The position numbers and the translations under genes are program-made. Positions 25,977-34,649 of a stretch of 64,000 nt of DNA are shown in pieces; position 1 is the first letter of the stretch; each line of letters opens with the position of its first letter. This stretch comes from Oceanobacillus sp. HTM 045 (lineage in GTDB: Bacteria > Pseudomonadota > Alphaproteobacteria > Rhodobacterales > Rhodobacteraceae): positions 682,001 through 746,000 of the forward strand of contig WNWL01000002.1 of NCBI GenBank assembly GCA_009733745.1, written 5' to 3'. The notes under the pieces were generated by a model that saw only the letters and a list, made by a program, of their open reading frames with translations, had not been told where the DNA came from and did no database searches.

Positions 25977-26561
25977 CTACAGGTCGCCGCGGGCGGCGGC
26001 CTTCATCTTCTCCATCCAGCGTGCCCGCCCGGCCTCGCCGAGGTTGTCGACGCCGCCGATATAGGTGGTGCGCACCGGCGAGATGCCGGACATGCGCAGG
26101 ACCATGCTCTTCAGGCAGCGCACCCCGGTCGCGCCGAACCAGAAGCGGTAGGCGAGCGCCGGCATCCCCATCGTCGTCACCACCCGGGCGGACTTGCCCT
26201 TCAGGTTCTGCCGCGGCCAGCCGCCGCCCTTCGTGTCGGAGATCGCGAACCCGTCGCGGCAGAGATGCTCCAGGAACGCCTTGAGCATGGCCGGCATGGT
26301 GCCGAGCCAGATCGGGAAGAAGATCGCGAGGTGATCGGCCCGCCGCACCGCCTCCTGCGCCGCCAGCATGGCCTCATCCGGCGGCGTCGCGAAATCGGCG
26401 GGGTCGGAGAGCGGCGGCGGCGTGACCCCGGCCACCTTCAGCACCTCCACCCCGGCCCCGGCCGACCGCGCGCCCTCGGCATAGGCCGCCGCCAGCGCGT
26501 CGCAGAGATGGCCGTCCGCCCCGTGGGGGTGCCCATCCAGCACCAGAACCTGCTTCGTCAT
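25977..26561 (-). CDS. Flavodoxin-fold NAD(P)H oxidoreductase
   Basis: Cytosolic flavoprotein of 194 residues in the NAD(P)H:quinone oxidoreductase/flavodoxin-like family. Seen: VLVLDGHPHGADGHLCDALAAAYAEGA (FMN phosphate loop at the first strand), DHLAIFFPIWLGTMPAMLKAFLEHLC (isoalloxazine-contacting loop; P-W-GMPA pattern) and a C-terminal GVDNLGEAGRARWMEKM. The open frame continues 16 codons upstream but ATG 26561 gives the standard N-terminus. Quinone, azo dye or modulator-type activity cannot be distinguished. Divergent from trmB by 107 bases. Confidence 0.86.
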   Translation of the reverse strand: MTKQVLVLDGHPHGADGHLCDALAAAYAEGARSAGAGVEVLKVAGVTPPPLSDPADFATPPDEAMLAAQEAVRRADHLAIFFPIWLGTMPAMLKAFLEHLCRDGFAISDTKGGGWPRQNLKGKSARVVTTMGMPALAYRFWFGATGVRCLKSMVLRMSGISPVRTTYIGGVDNLGEAGRARWMEKMKAAARGDL

Positions 26562-26668
26562 GTAGGCACCTCCCGTCCCGTTCGGCACGAGACCTAGCCC
26601 CTGCGGCACATCCGGGCCTTGATCGCCGTCAACGAAATCTGGGAGAAGCGCCCCGGAGGAGGACCGCG

Positions 26669-27364
26669 ATGACTGCCCAGCCTACCGAGTGGCGCAATCT
26701 CTACGGCCGCCGCCGGGGCAAGAAGCTCCGCGCCGGCCAGTCGGAACTGATCGAGACGCTGCTGCCGCGCCTCGCGCCGCCGGGCGTGGACCGGCGCGAG
26801 AACCCCGAGCGCCGCAAGCTCGACCTTGGCGCCCTCCTGCCCGGCGCGGAGGAGATATGGCTGGAGATCGGCTTCGGCGGCGGCGAGCACATGGTCGCCG
26901 AGGCCCACGCCCACCCGAAGGCCGGGATCATCGGCTGCGAGCACTTCCTCAACGGCGTCGCCAAGGCGCTGGCGCAGATCGAGCGGGAGGGGGTGGAGAA
27001 CATCCGCATCCACCACGGCGACGCGCGCGACCTGACGGACGTGCTGCCCGACGCCGCGCTGGCCCGCGCCTACCTGCTCTACCCCGACCCCTGGCCCAAG
27101 GCGCGCCATGTCGGGCGGCGCTACGTCAACCCGGAGAACCTCGACGGCCTCGCCCGGGTCATCCGCCCCGGCGCGGGGCTGCACGTCGCCTCGGACATCC
27201 CCGACTATATCGAGCACAGCCGCGAGGTGGCCGCGGCCCATCCCGCCTTCACCATCGCCTACGACGCGCCCGGGCCGTGGGCGGGCTGGCCCTCCACCCG
27301 CTACGAGGCCAAGGCGATACGGGAGGGGCGCTCACCCCACTACCTGATCCTGCAGCGCGCCTGA
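26669..27364 (+). CDS. trmB: tRNA (guanine-N7)-methyltransferase
   Basis: SAM-dependent enzyme that makes m7G46 in tRNA; 231 residues. Family marks: NLYGRRRGKKLRAGQ at the N-terminus, IWLEIGFGGGEHMVAEAHAHP (SAM loop), IGCEHFLNGVAKAL, YLLYPDPWPKARHVGRRYVN (catalytic PDPWPK motif) and YDAPGPWAGWPSTRYEAKAI near the end. GGAGGA precedes ATG. In related genomes it follows metK directly; here two minus-strand genes separate them. Confidence 0.96.
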   Translation: MTAQPTEWRNLYGRRRGKKLRAGQSELIETLLPRLAPPGVDRRENPERRKLDLGALLPGAEEIWLEIGFGGGEHMVAEAHAHPKAGIIGCEHFLNGVAKALAQIEREGVENIRIHHGDARDLTDVLPDAALARAYLLYPDPWPKARHVGRRYVNPENLDGLARVIRPGAGLHVASDIPDYIEHSREVAAAHPAFTIAYDAPGPWAGWPSTRYEAKAIREGRSPHYLILQRA

Positions 27365-27378
27365 CGCCCCCCCGGGGC

Positions 27379-27441
27379 GCCGCCTCACGCGGCGCCGATC
27401 AATAACCCCGGCCGCCTCACGCGGCGCCGATCAATATCCCC
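27379..27441. repeat. 31-bp direct repeat at the 3' end of the mbfA-like gene
   Basis: Two 31-base copies (27379-27409 and 27411-27441) share all but one base. The second covers the last codons and stop of the mbfA-like gene; the first lies just beyond the stop, so it is a duplicated gene end. A 32-base step is consistent with slippage. Confidence 0.85.
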
Positions 27442-28409
27442 GCCGCGAGCACCAGCGCGCCGCCGATCACCACCTGCAGCGTGGCGCGGAAGAACGGCGT
27501 CTCCATGTAGCGGTTCTGGATCCAGACGATCGCCCAGAGCTCGATGAAGACGAAGACCAGCGCGATCACCGTGGCGGTCACGAAATGCGGGATCAGGTAG
27601 GGCAGCGCGTGGCCGAGCCCGCCGAGCGTGGTCATCACCCCGGTCGCCAGCCCGCGCTTCCACGCCGCGCCGCGCCCGGAGAGCTTGCCGTCGTCCGAGG
27701 CGACCTCGGTGAAGCCCATCGAGATCCCCGCGCCGACCGAGGCCGAGAGCCCGATCAGGAAGGTCGTCCACGGGTCCTGCGTCGCGAAGGCCGTGGCGAA
27801 GATCGGCGCGAGCGTCGAGACCGAGCCGTCCATCAGCCCCGCAAGGCCAGGCTGCACCCAGGTCAGCAGGAACTGCCGCCGCGCGGTCTCGTCCTCTCCG
27901 GCGCGGGCCTCGGCGTCGAGATGCTCCTCCTCCAGCCGGCCCGCCGCCGCCTCGTGCCCTGCCTCCGCCGCGGCGAGGTCGCCGAGCAGCTTGCGGGTCT
28001 CCGCATCGGTCGAACGCTGGGCGGCGGCGAGGTAGAAGTCGTGCGCCTGCCGCTCCATGTCGTGCACTTCCTGCCGGACCCGGTCGAGGCCGAGATTCTC
28101 CACCAGCCACACCGGCTTGCGGGTGTAGAAGTCCGAGACATGCTCCCGGCGCAGCGGCACGATGACGTTGCCGAACCGGCGCTGGTATTCCTCGATCAGG
28201 CGCTGGCGGTGCTCGTTCTCCTCCGCCGCCATCCCGTCGAACACTGCCGCCGAGGACGGAAAGGCTTCCCGCAGCCCGTCGGCATAGGTGGCGTAGATCC
28301 GCCCGTCCTCCTCCTCCGAGGAGATGGCGAGGGCGAGAACCTCCTTCTCGGAAAGGTCGGCGAAACGCCGCTTGCCGGTCAGGCCGGGGAGGGAAAATCG
28401 GGACAGCAT
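27417..28409 (-). CDS. mbfA: Membrane-bound ferritin/VIT1-type iron exporter (MbfA-like)
   Basis: A 330-residue fusion of a ferritin-like (erythrin-vacuolar) domain and a CCC1/VIT1 membrane domain. Residues 15-160 carry the diiron ligands in EEEDGRIYATYADGL, AAEENEHRQRLIEEY, and AAAEAGHEAAAGRLEEEH; residues 180-330 hold about five helices (GLAGLMDGSVSTLAPIFATAFA, IGLSASVGAGISMGFTE). MbfA of rhizobia exports iron and protects against iron and peroxide stress. ATG 28409 begins MLSRFSLPGLTGKRRFADLSEKE; the longer frame upstream is unlike the family. An ICE-like motif lies just upstream. Confidence 0.88.
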   Translation of the reverse strand: MLSRFSLPGLTGKRRFADLSEKEVLALAISSEEEDGRIYATYADGLREAFPSSAAVFDGMAAEENEHRQRLIEEYQRRFGNVIVPLRREHVSDFYTRKPVWLVENLGLDRVRQEVHDMERQAHDFYLAAAQRSTDAETRKLLGDLAAAEAGHEAAAGRLEEEHLDAEARAGEDETARRQFLLTWVQPGLAGLMDGSVSTLAPIFATAFATQDPWTTFLIGLSASVGAGISMGFTEVASDDGKLSGRGAAWKRGLATGVMTTLGGLGHALPYLIPHFVTATVIALVFVFIELWAIVWIQNRYMETPFFRATLQVVIGGALVLAAGILIGAA

Positions 28410-28424
28410 GGCGGCGCCTCGCTT

Positions 28425-28442
28425 CTGGAATGGTTCTAATCT
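28425..28442 (-). promoter_or_regulatory. Possible Irr iron-control element
   Basis: On the minus strand AGATTAGAACCATTCCAG resembles the ICE motif (TTTAGAA...TTCTAAA half sites) bound by Irr upstream of mbfA in rhizobia. It is about 15 bases from the start codon and degenerate in its second half. Confidence 0.3.
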
Positions 28443-28582
28443 AGTTGCGCAGCCCGCATCTCCGCAAGACGGGCCACGGCGCTTCAGGGCGTCGCCGGTG
28501 TCGCATCGAGGGCGCGGCATGGGTGGGGTCGAAATCGGCGCGCGGGGATGCCATGCTGGCGGCAGGGAACAGGGGAACCGCC

Positions 28583-28879
28583 ATGCCGCCAGCCTATGTC
28601 ATCGTCCATCTCGACGTCACCGACCCGGAGGGATACGGGAAATACACCGCGCAGACACCCGCCAGCGTGGCCGCGTTCGGCGGCGAGTTCCTCGTGCGCG
28701 GCGGCCGGTCGCGCGATGCGGAGGGCACGTTCCCGGGCAGCCGCCATGTCGTGCTGCGCTTCCCCGACTTCGCCGCGGCGGAGGCGTGGTACGACTCGCC
28801 CGGCTACCAGGAACTCATGAAGCTCCGGCAGGCGAACGCCACCGGGGCGCTGACCATCGTGGAGGGATACGAGCCGTGA
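28583..28879 (+). CDS. DUF1330 domain protein
   Basis: A 98-residue cytosolic protein of the DUF1330 dimeric alpha-beta barrel type: PAYVIVHLDVTDPEGYGKYTAQTPASVAAFGGEFLVRGG, then GTFPGSRHVVLRFPDFAAAEAWYDSPGYQELMKLR. No enzymatic role is established for most members. The start is the ATG preceding the conserved MPPAYVIVHLD; GGGGAA lies upstream. Its TGA overlaps the GTG start of the following methyltransferase gene (GTGA), so the pair is coupled. Confidence 0.9.
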   Translation: MPPAYVIVHLDVTDPEGYGKYTAQTPASVAAFGGEFLVRGGRSRDAEGTFPGSRHVVLRFPDFAAAEAWYDSPGYQELMKLRQANATGALTIVEGYEP

Positions 28880-29529
28880 GCGACCCGCATGACCACGACC
28901 TCGACAGCGCCTACGCGCTGAAGACCCCGGAGGACTCGGTCCGCTTCTACAAGGACTGGGCGGAGGAATACGACACCGGCTTCGCGGAGGAGACGGGCTA
29001 TGTCTTCCCCGACCGCCTCGCGCGAAGCTTCGCGGCGGAGGCCGGCGCGGCGGACGCGCCGATCCTCGACATCGGCGCGGGCACCGGGCTGGTCGGCGAG
29101 GCGCTGCGCGCGCACGGCGTGACGGCGGAGATCGACGGGCTCGACATCTCCCCCGAGATGCTCGCCGTCGCCGCCCGGAAAGGACCCTACCGCGCCACCA
29201 TCACCGGCGACCTGACCGGCACCCTGCCGATGGCGGACGACAGCTACGGCGCGATGGTCTGCGCCGGGACCTTCACCTGCGGCCATGTCGGCCCGGTCTG
29301 CCTGCCCGAACTGATGCGGGTGGCCCGGCCCGGCGCGCTCTGCGCCTTCGGGATCAACACGAGGGTGTTCGACGAGGAGGGCTTCGGCTCGGCCTTCGCG
29401 ATCCTGACGGCGCGCGGGGCAATCTCGCCGGTCAGCTTCCGCGCCCACCGCTTCTACGAGGGCAAGGAGCACGACCACGCCGACGACAAGGGGTTGCTGG
29501 CGGTTTTCCGGGTGACGAAGGCCGGGTAG
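28876..29529 (+). CDS. Class I SAM-dependent methyltransferase
   Basis: A 217-residue cytosolic methyltransferase. The SAM-binding loop is ILDIGAGTGLVGEALRAHG near residue 64, followed by the acidic loop IDGLDISPEMLAVAARKG and motif IV YGAMVCAGTFTCGHVGP; the C-terminus is RFYEGKEHDHADDKGLLAVFRV. The substrate is unknown. The start is GTG overlapping the stop of the DUF1330 gene. It is convergent with ahcY, and each gene ends in a copy of the intergenic hairpin repeat. Confidence 0.87.
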   Translation: MSDPHDHDLDSAYALKTPEDSVRFYKDWAEEYDTGFAEETGYVFPDRLARSFAAEAGAADAPILDIGAGTGLVGEALRAHGVTAEIDGLDISPEMLAVAARKGPYRATITGDLTGTLPMADDSYGAMVCAGTFTCGHVGPVCLPELMRVARPGALCAFGINTRVFDEEGFGSAFAILTARGAISPVSFRAHRFYEGKEHDHADDKGLLAVFRVTKAG

Positions 29530-29530
29530 C

Positions 29531-29590
29531 GGGGGTTCGCAAGGTTGCGAAGCCCGTAACCGCCTGATTTGTCAGGGAAAAAGTGTTAAC
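29531..29590 (+). repeat. Intergenic repeat element, copy 2 (behind the methyltransferase gene)
   Basis: Hairpin TTCGCAA-GG-TTGCGAA with flanking G/C pairs (29533-29555), then a 35-base box 29556-29590 that begins GTAACC and ends GAAAAAGTGTTAAC. The same hairpin core as copy 1. It starts two bases after the stop codon of the + strand gene. Confidence 0.75.
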
Positions 29591-29656
29591 GCGCGCTGGA
29601 GCGCATGCGCGGTCGCAGGCACGCCGCTCGGCCGCGGCCTTGCCACCCGCGCGGCC

Positions 29657-29716
29657 GTTAACACTTTTTCTCAATGAAAAGAGTGGGTTACGAGGGTGGC
29701 AAGCTTGCCACCCTCG
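29657..29716 (-). repeat. Intergenic repeat element, copy 3 (behind ahcY)
   Basis: A perfect 26-base palindrome (29691-29716, arms CGAGGGTGGCAAG) followed, in ahcY transcription direction, by a 35-base box 29691-29657 with GTAACC at one end and GAAAAAGTGTTAAC at the other. It faces copy 2 across 66 bases. Confidence 0.75.
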
Positions 29717-29728
29717 CATGCCGCGCGA

Positions 29729-31120
29729 TCAGTAGCGGTAGTGATCCGGCTTGAACGGACCCTGCGGGCTCACGCCGATATAGTCGGCCTGCTCGCCCGA
29801 CAGCTCGGTCAGGCGCACGCCGAGCTTCTCCAGGTGCAGCTTCGCGACCTTCTCGTCGAGATGCTTCGGCAGGACGTAGACCTTGTTCTCGTAGTCGTCG
29901 CCCTTCGTCCAGAGTTCGATCTGGGCGAGCACCTGGTTGGTGAAGGAGGCCGACATCACGAAGGACGGGTGCCCCGTCGCGTTGCCGAGGTTCAGCAGGC
30001 GGCCCTCCGACAGGAGGATCATGCGGTTGCCCGAGGGCATCTCGATCATGTCCACCTGCGGCTTGATGTTGGTCCACTTGTGGTTCTTCAGCGCCGCGAC
30101 CTGGATCTCGTTGTCGAAGTGGCCGATGTTGCCGACGATGGCCATATCCTTCATCTCGCGCATGTGCTCGATGCGGATCACGTCCTTGTTGCCGGTGGTG
30201 GTGATGAAGATGTCGGCGGTCTTGACCACGTCCTCGAGCTGGACCACCTCGAACCCGTCCATCGCCGCCTGCAGGGCGCAGATCGGGTCGATCTCGGTGA
30301 CCTTCACCCGCGCGCCAGCGCCCCGCAGCGAGGCGGCGGAGCCCTTGCCCACGTCGCCGTAGCCGCAGACCACGGCCACCTTGCCGGCCATCATCACGTC
30401 GGTCGCGCGGCGGATGCCGTCGACCAGCGATTCCTTGCAGCCGTACTTGTTGTCGAATTTCGACTTGGTGACGCTGTCGTTCACGTTGATGGCGGGGAAG
30501 GGAAGCTGGCCCTTCTCGACCATCTTGTAGAGCCGGTGCACGCCGGTCGTGGTCTCCTCCGAGACGCCCTGGATCGCGTCGCGCTGGCGGGTGAACCAGC
30601 CGGGCGAGCTCTCCAGCCGCTTGCGGATCTGGGCGAAGAGGAACTCCTCCTCCTCCGAGGTCGGGGTGGCGATGAGGCCGGTCTCACCGGCCTCCACGCG
30701 GGCGCCCATCAGGATGTAGAGCGTCGCGTCGCCGCCATCGTCGAGGATCAGGTTGGCCGGCTGGTCGCCGAAGTCGAAGATCTTGTCGGCGAAGTCCCAG
30801 TACTCCTCCAGCGTCTCGCCCTTGTGGGCGAAGACCGGGATGCCCGCGGCGGCGATGGCCGCGGCGGCGTGGTCCTGGGTCGAGAAGATGTTGCAGGAGG
30901 CCCAGCGGACCTCGGCGCCGAGCGCCGCGAGCGTCTCGATCAGCACGGCGGTTTGGACCGTCATGTGCAGCGAGCCGGCGATGCGGGCGCCCTTCAGGGG
31001 CTGGGCCGCGCCGTATTCCTCGCGCAGCGCCATCAGCCCGGGCATCTCGGTCTCGGCGATGTCGATCTCCTTGCGGCCGTAATCGGCGAGATCGAGATCC
31101 TTGACTGCGAAATCTTTCAT
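29729..31120 (-). CDS. ahcY: Adenosylhomocysteinase
   Basis: Splits S-adenosylhomocysteine into adenosine and homocysteine, recycling the product of SAM-dependent methyltransferases; cytosolic tetramer. The 463-residue protein shows [75 protein letters not shown] (active-site Lys/Asp), the NAD loop [18 protein letters not shown] and the C-terminal KPDHYRY that reaches the neighbour's NAD site. GAGGAGC precedes ATG. Its downstream hairpin element is repeat copy 3. Confidence 0.97.
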   Translation of the reverse strand: MKDFAVKDLDLADYGRKEIDIAETEMPGLMALREEYGAAQPLKGARIAGSLHMTVQTAVLIETLAALGAEVRWASCNIFSTQDHAAAAIAAAGIPVFAHKGETLEEYWDFADKIFDFGDQPANLILDDGGDATLYILMGARVEAGETGLIATPTSEEEEFLFAQIRKRLESSPGWFTRQRDAIQGVSEETTTGVHRLYKMVEKGQLPFPAINVNDSVTKSKFDNKYGCKESLVDGIRRATDVMMAGKVAVVCGYGDVGKGSAASLRGAGARVKVTEIDPICALQAAMDGFEVVQLEDVVKTADIFITTTGNKDVIRIEHMREMKDMAIVGNIGHFDNEIQVAALKNHKWTNIKPQVDMIEMPSGNRMILLSEGRLLNLGNATGHPSFVMSASFTNQVLAQIELWTKGDDYENKVYVLPKHLDEKVAKLHLEKLGVRLTELSGEQADYIGVSPQGPFKPDHYRY

Positions 31121-31240
31121 CTGATGCTCCTCTGTCCGGTCATGAGCCGGTGTCAGCGGGGCTCTTACCAGTCTCTCCGGTGATCGACAATCCCGCCCCG
31201 CGGGGCTAGAGGTGCGGCCCATCGCCAGAGGGAGAGATTC

Positions 31241-31858
31241 ATGCCGCAGCCCCGCCGTGCCCCCGCCTCCGAGCCCCCCCGCGCCTGGCAGCGGATGCTC
31301 TCCGGGCGGCGGCTGGACCTGCTGAACCCGTCGCCGCTGGACGTCGAGATCGAGGACATCGCCCACGGCATCGCCCGCGTCGCGCGTTGGAATGGGCAGA
31401 CCTCCGGCCACCACCCGTTCTCGGTGGCGCAGCACTCGGTTCTGGTGGAGGAGATACTCGGGAGGCTTCCCGGCAAGCCGACCGCGGCGGACCGGCTCGT
31501 GGCGCTGATCCACGACGCGCCGGAATACGTGATCGGCGACATGATCTCGCCGTTCAAGGCCGCGCTCGGGATCGACTACCGCGCCTTCGAGGACCGGCTG
31601 ATGGCCGCCATCCACATCCGCTTCGGCCTGCCGCCCGAACCGGCGGAGGCGCTGAAGAAGAAGATCAAGCGGGCAGACCGGGCCGCTGCCTATTTCGAGG
31701 CGACCCAGCTCGCCGGCTTCACCGCGACCGAGGCGACGAAGTTCTTCGGCAGGCCACGCTTCGAGGGCGCGGCGGACCTGAAGCTGGAGCCCCTGCCGAC
31801 GGAGAAGGCGCAGGCACAGTTCCTCAAGCGGTTCGAAGCGCTGCTGAAGCGGCTCTAG
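31241..31858 (+). CDS. HD-domain phosphohydrolase (YfbR-like)
   Basis: A 205-residue cytosolic protein with an HD metal site: [18 protein letters not shown] around residue 57, [21 protein letters not shown] (the HD pair) near 85, and [17 protein letters not shown], whose Asp completes the site. The layout is that of YfbR-type 5'-deoxynucleotidases, and the N-terminal segment [36 protein letters not shown] is a common feature of this Rhodobacterales subgroup. Nucleotide specificity is inferred from family only. GGGAGAG precedes ATG. Divergent from ahcY. Confidence 0.85.
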   Translation: MPQPRRAPASEPPRAWQRMLSGRRLDLLNPSPLDVEIEDIAHGIARVARWNGQTSGHHPFSVAQHSVLVEEILGRLPGKPTAADRLVALIHDAPEYVIGDMISPFKAALGIDYRAFEDRLMAAIHIRFGLPPEPAEALKKKIKRADRAAAYFEATQLAGFTATEATKFFGRPRFEGAADLKLEPLPTEKAQAQFLKRFEALLKRL

Positions 31859-31916
31859 GAAAGGGCTGCGCCCTGTCGGCTGTCGTGCGCCGGCGTGCGC
31901 GCCTCAGTCCCCGAAC

Positions 31917-31951
31917 GTGAAAACGCCCCCGGTGCGGTGCACCGGGGGCGT
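31917..31951 (-). terminator. Terminator of the atp F0 operon
   Basis: Inverted repeat ACGCCCCCGGTGC / GCACCGGGGGCGT (31923-31935/31939-31951) followed on the minus strand by TTTTC. It lies 27 bases after the atpF stop. Confidence 0.9.
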
Positions 31952-31977
31952 CCCCGTCCCTCGTCGAACTGTTGTCG

Positions 31978-32463
31978 TCAGTGGAGCTTTTCGCCCACCG
32001 TGTTGATCGAGCTGTCGATGAGCGCGTCCGCCTTGCCGGCGTCGAGCTTCTGGCTCAGCACGTCCTTCGCGGCGGCCACGGCCACCTTGATCGCCCGGTC
32101 GCGCACCTCGCGCACCGCCGACTGCTCGGCCAGCGCAAGCTGCTCCTCCGCGGCGCGGATGCGCCGGGCGACGGACGCCTCGATATCCGCCTTGGCGTGC
32201 TCGGCGGCTTCCTCGGCATCGGCGTGGGCGCGCTTGATGATCGCCTCCGCCTGCTCCTCGACCTCGCGCTGGCGGCGCTCGAAGCCCGCGAGCATGGTCT
32301 GGGCCTCCTCGCGGAGCCGGCGGGCCTCGTCGAGCTCGGACTGGATCTTCTCCGCCCGCTCGTCGAGCTTCTTGGTCAGGATCTTGTGGACCCCGACATA
32401 GAGCAGCAGCCCGACGAAGAGCAGGAAGGCGATCGTGACGACGATATTGGTATCGTAAAGCAT
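31978..32463 (-). CDS. atpF: ATP synthase F0 subunit b
   Basis: Peripheral stalk subunit of ATP synthase, 161 residues. One N-terminal membrane helix (NIVVTIAFLLFVGLLLYVGV) is followed by a long charged coiled coil (KLDERAEKIQSELDEARRLREEAQTMLAGFERRQREVEEQAE) ending VLSQKLDAGKADALIDSSINTVGEKL. Last gene of the operon atpI-atpB-atpE-atpF'-atpF, in the order usual for photosynthetic and related alphaproteobacteria. The F1 genes are not in the window, as expected where F0 and F1 operons are separate. Confidence 0.95.
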   Translation of the reverse strand: MLYDTNIVVTIAFLLFVGLLLYVGVHKILTKKLDERAEKIQSELDEARRLREEAQTMLAGFERRQREVEEQAEAIIKRAHADAEEAAEHAKADIEASVARRIRAAEEQLALAEQSAVREVRDRAIKVAVAAAKDVLSQKLDAGKADALIDSSINTVGEKLH

Positions 32464-32474
32464 GATCCCCTCCC

Positions 32475-33077
32475 TCAGCCGAGCCGCGCGGCGACCGCCG
32501 CCCGGACCTCGGCGTCATCCGCGCTGCCGGGAAGCATCTGCTCCACCAGCGCCGCGGCGGTATCGGCCGCGACGGCCTCGACGCTGGCCGCGGCCTCGTC
32601 GCGGATCTCGGCGATCCGGGCCTCGGAGACGGCGGTGCGCTCGGAGATCCGGCTCTCGGCCTCGGCCATCGCGGCGTCGACCTTCTTCTGGATCTCGGCG
32701 CGGGTCTCCGCGGCGATTTCCTGCGCCTTGGAGCGGGCCTCCTGCAGCGCCAGCTCGTAGGCCGCCTCGGCCTCCTCGGCCTGGCGGGTGTAGTCGGCCG
32801 CACGGTCGAGATCGCTCTCGATCGCGTCGTGGCGTTCCTCGATGACGCTGCCGATGCGCGGCAGCGCGATCCGGCTCATCAGGAAGTAGAGGACGACCAG
32901 GGCAATGACGAGCCAGAAGATCTGGCTCGGCCAGGTCTCGAAGTCGAGCTGAGGCATGCCCGTCGCGCCGTGCTCGGCACCGTGGGCTGCGGTATCGGCG
33001 CCATGCGCCGCGGTGTCGGCGCCGTGGGCAGCACCCTCGACCACGCCTTCGCCGGTTGGCTCCGTTTCAGACGCCAT
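32475..33077 (-). CDS. atpG: ATP synthase F0 subunit b'
   Basis: Second b-type stalk subunit (b', named atpG or atpX in different schemes), 200 residues. An unusual N-terminal extension contains the repeat [22 protein letters not shown] (residues about 14-35) before the single membrane helix [20 protein letters not shown] and the coiled coil. ATG 33077 is used; the codon before it is GTG. It lies 11 bases upstream of atpF. The AHGA repeat is low-complexity and probably has no fold. Confidence 0.94.
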   Translation of the reverse strand: MASETEPTGEGVVEGAAHGADTAAHGADTAAHGAEHGATGMPQLDFETWPSQIFWLVIALVVLYFLMSRIALPRIGSVIEERHDAIESDLDRAADYTRQAEEAEAAYELALQEARSKAQEIAAETRAEIQKKVDAAMAEAESRISERTAVSEARIAEIRDEAAASVEAVAADTAAALVEQMLPGSADDAEVRAAVAARLG

Positions 33078-33168
33078 CACACTCTCCGTGCATCTTGCCG
33101 GACCAGTGTTGGCCCGGCCCTGTGGGCGGCCGGCAGGGGCCGCCCCGGCTCTCTAGTCGCGTCCGTCC

Positions 33169-33393
33169 TCAGACGGCGAACATCAGGAGAAGCGCGACCA
33201 GGAACGAGAAGATGCCGAGCGCCTCGGCGAAGGCGATGCCGATGAAGAGCGTCGCGGTCTGCTCCTGGGCGGCGGCCGGGTTGCGCAGGGCACCGTTCAG
33301 GAAGTTGCCGGCCACGTGGCCCACGCCGATGCCGGCGCCGCCCATGCCGATGCACGCCAGACCAGCGCCGATGTGTGCGAGATCGCCTTCCAT
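33169..33393 (-). CDS. atpE: ATP synthase F0 subunit c
   Basis: Rotor ring subunit, 74 residues, two helices. The first helix is rich in glycine ([24 protein letters not shown]), then the polar loop [11 protein letters not shown], then the second helix [27 protein letters not shown] with the proton-carrying Glu in FAEALGIF. An Arg-Asn-Pro loop is the standard contact with the F1 central stalk. No sodium-binding pattern was noticed. Confidence 0.97.
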   Translation of the reverse strand: MEGDLAHIGAGLACIGMGGAGIGVGHVAGNFLNGALRNPAAAQEQTATLFIGIAFAEALGIFSFLVALLLMFAV

Positions 33394-33437
33394 GGTGTAG
33401 CTCCTTCAGTTGGAATGGCTATTCGGGTTGTTCGTGT

Positions 33438-34265
33438 TCAGTGCGCGGCGTGCGAGTCGGGGTGCACGCCGATGTAGTCGCTGTGGTGCTCATCCTCGTC
33501 ATGGGCGCTGTGGCCGTGGAGGTTGAGCGCGTCGTTGAGGTAGACGCAGGTGAGGATCGCGAAGACGTAGGCCTGGATCACGGCGACCAGCACCTCGAGG
33601 CCGAAGACGCCGACCATCATCGCGATCGGCAGCACCGCGCCGATGCCGAGCGGCCCGGCGAAGCCCGCGAACACCTTCAGCACCGCGTGGCCGGCCATCA
33701 GGTTGGCGCCAAGACGGATCGAGTGGCTGACGGGCCGCACGAAGTAGGAGATCAGCTCGATGATGCAGAGCACCGGGCGCAGCGCCACCGGCGCGTCCGT
33801 CGGCCAGAACAGCGACAGGAAGTGCGTGCCGTGCTTCATGAAGCCGATCACGGTTACGCTGATGAACACCGCGAGCGCGAGCGGCACGGTGACGGCGAAC
33901 TGCGCGGTCACGGTGTAGCTGTAGGGAATCAGCGCCAGCAGGTTGGCGAAGAGGATGAAGACGAAGAGCGTGAAGATGTAGGGGAAGTAGGGCGCGGCCT
34001 TCTCGCCCGCGACGTCCGTCACCATCTTGCGCACGAAGCCGTAGAGCAGCTCGGCCATCGACTGCACGCGGCTCGGGACGAGCGCGCGGCCGCGGGTGCC
34101 CGCGATAAGCAGGAGCGACACGACGGCGACGGTGATCGCCATCCAGAGCGTCGCGTTCGAGACCGTGAAAAGCCCCACCCCGCCGTCTCCGAAGAGCGGC
34201 TTGACGATGAACTGGTCCATCGGGTGGATCGCGAAACCGCCTTCGCCCTCAGCGCCCGCCGCCAT
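33438..34265 (-). CDS. atpB: ATP synthase F0 subunit a
   Basis: Proton channel subunit in the inner membrane, 275 residues with about six helices. The essential Arg helix is [21 protein letters not shown] and the final helix [28 protein letters not shown] carries the Gln/Tyr pair. Start [29 protein letters not shown] is typical for the group. It lies six bases after atpI. Confidence 0.96.
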   Translation of the reverse strand: MAAGAEGEGGFAIHPMDQFIVKPLFGDGGVGLFTVSNATLWMAITVAVVSLLLIAGTRGRALVPSRVQSMAELLYGFVRKMVTDVAGEKAAPYFPYIFTLFVFILFANLLALIPYSYTVTAQFAVTVPLALAVFISVTVIGFMKHGTHFLSLFWPTDAPVALRPVLCIIELISYFVRPVSHSIRLGANLMAGHAVLKVFAGFAGPLGIGAVLPIAMMVGVFGLEVLVAVIQAYVFAILTCVYLNDALNLHGHSAHDEDEHHSDYIGVHPDSHAAH

Positions 34266-34271
34266 GCGCCC

Positions 34272-34649
34272 TCACTCCGTTCCGCCGCGCCCGCCGGGCG
34301 CTACCCTGTCCCCCGGCCCGGCCTTAAGTGCCTGGGCCCGCTTTCTTTTCACCTCGTCGGCCGAGCGCATCATTGTGCGCACGCCGGCCGCGAAGCCGAG
34401 GATCCCGAAGATGGCGAGGAACACGGGGATCGTCCCGAAAAGGCTGTCGAGCCCCCACCCCATCGCCAGGCCGATCATCATGCCGATGACCAGCTCCAGG
34501 ACCATGCGCCACGCTAGAGACGCGGCGCTGTATTTGCTTTCCCGGCGCGGGGCCGGTTTTCGGGACTCCCGGAGCGCGGAGATGCGCTCGTCGAGGCCCG
34601 CCTTGGTCTTGCGGAGGTCTTCGCCTTCTGGCCCAGGTTCGTCCGGCAT
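34272..34649 (-). CDS. atpI: ATP synthase assembly protein AtpI
   Basis: First gene of the F0 operon, 125 residues. A charged N-terminal half (EDLRKTKAGLDERISALRESRKPAPRRE) is followed by two helices (LVIGMMIGLAMGWGLDSLFGTIPVFLAIFGILGFAAGVRTMMRSA). AtpI helps c-ring assembly and may act with Mg uptake. It overlaps no other gene, and the operon promoter lies 70-98 bases upstream of its ATG. Confidence 0.9.
   Translation of the reverse strand: MPDEPGPEGEDLRKTKAGLDERISALRESRKPAPRRESKYSAASLAWRMVLELVIGMMIGLAMGWGLDSLFGTIPVFLAIFGILGFAAGVRTMMRSADEVKRKRAQALKAGPGDRVAPGGRGGTE

Noticed and set aside
31121-31165. Possible SAH or SAM/SAH riboswitch upstream of ahcY: stem CCGG with a loop that could pair to the ribosome binding site GAGGAGC.
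   Set aside because: Only 4-5 bases pair and the conserved cores of both riboswitch classes are not seen; chance is enough to explain it in a GC-rich leader.
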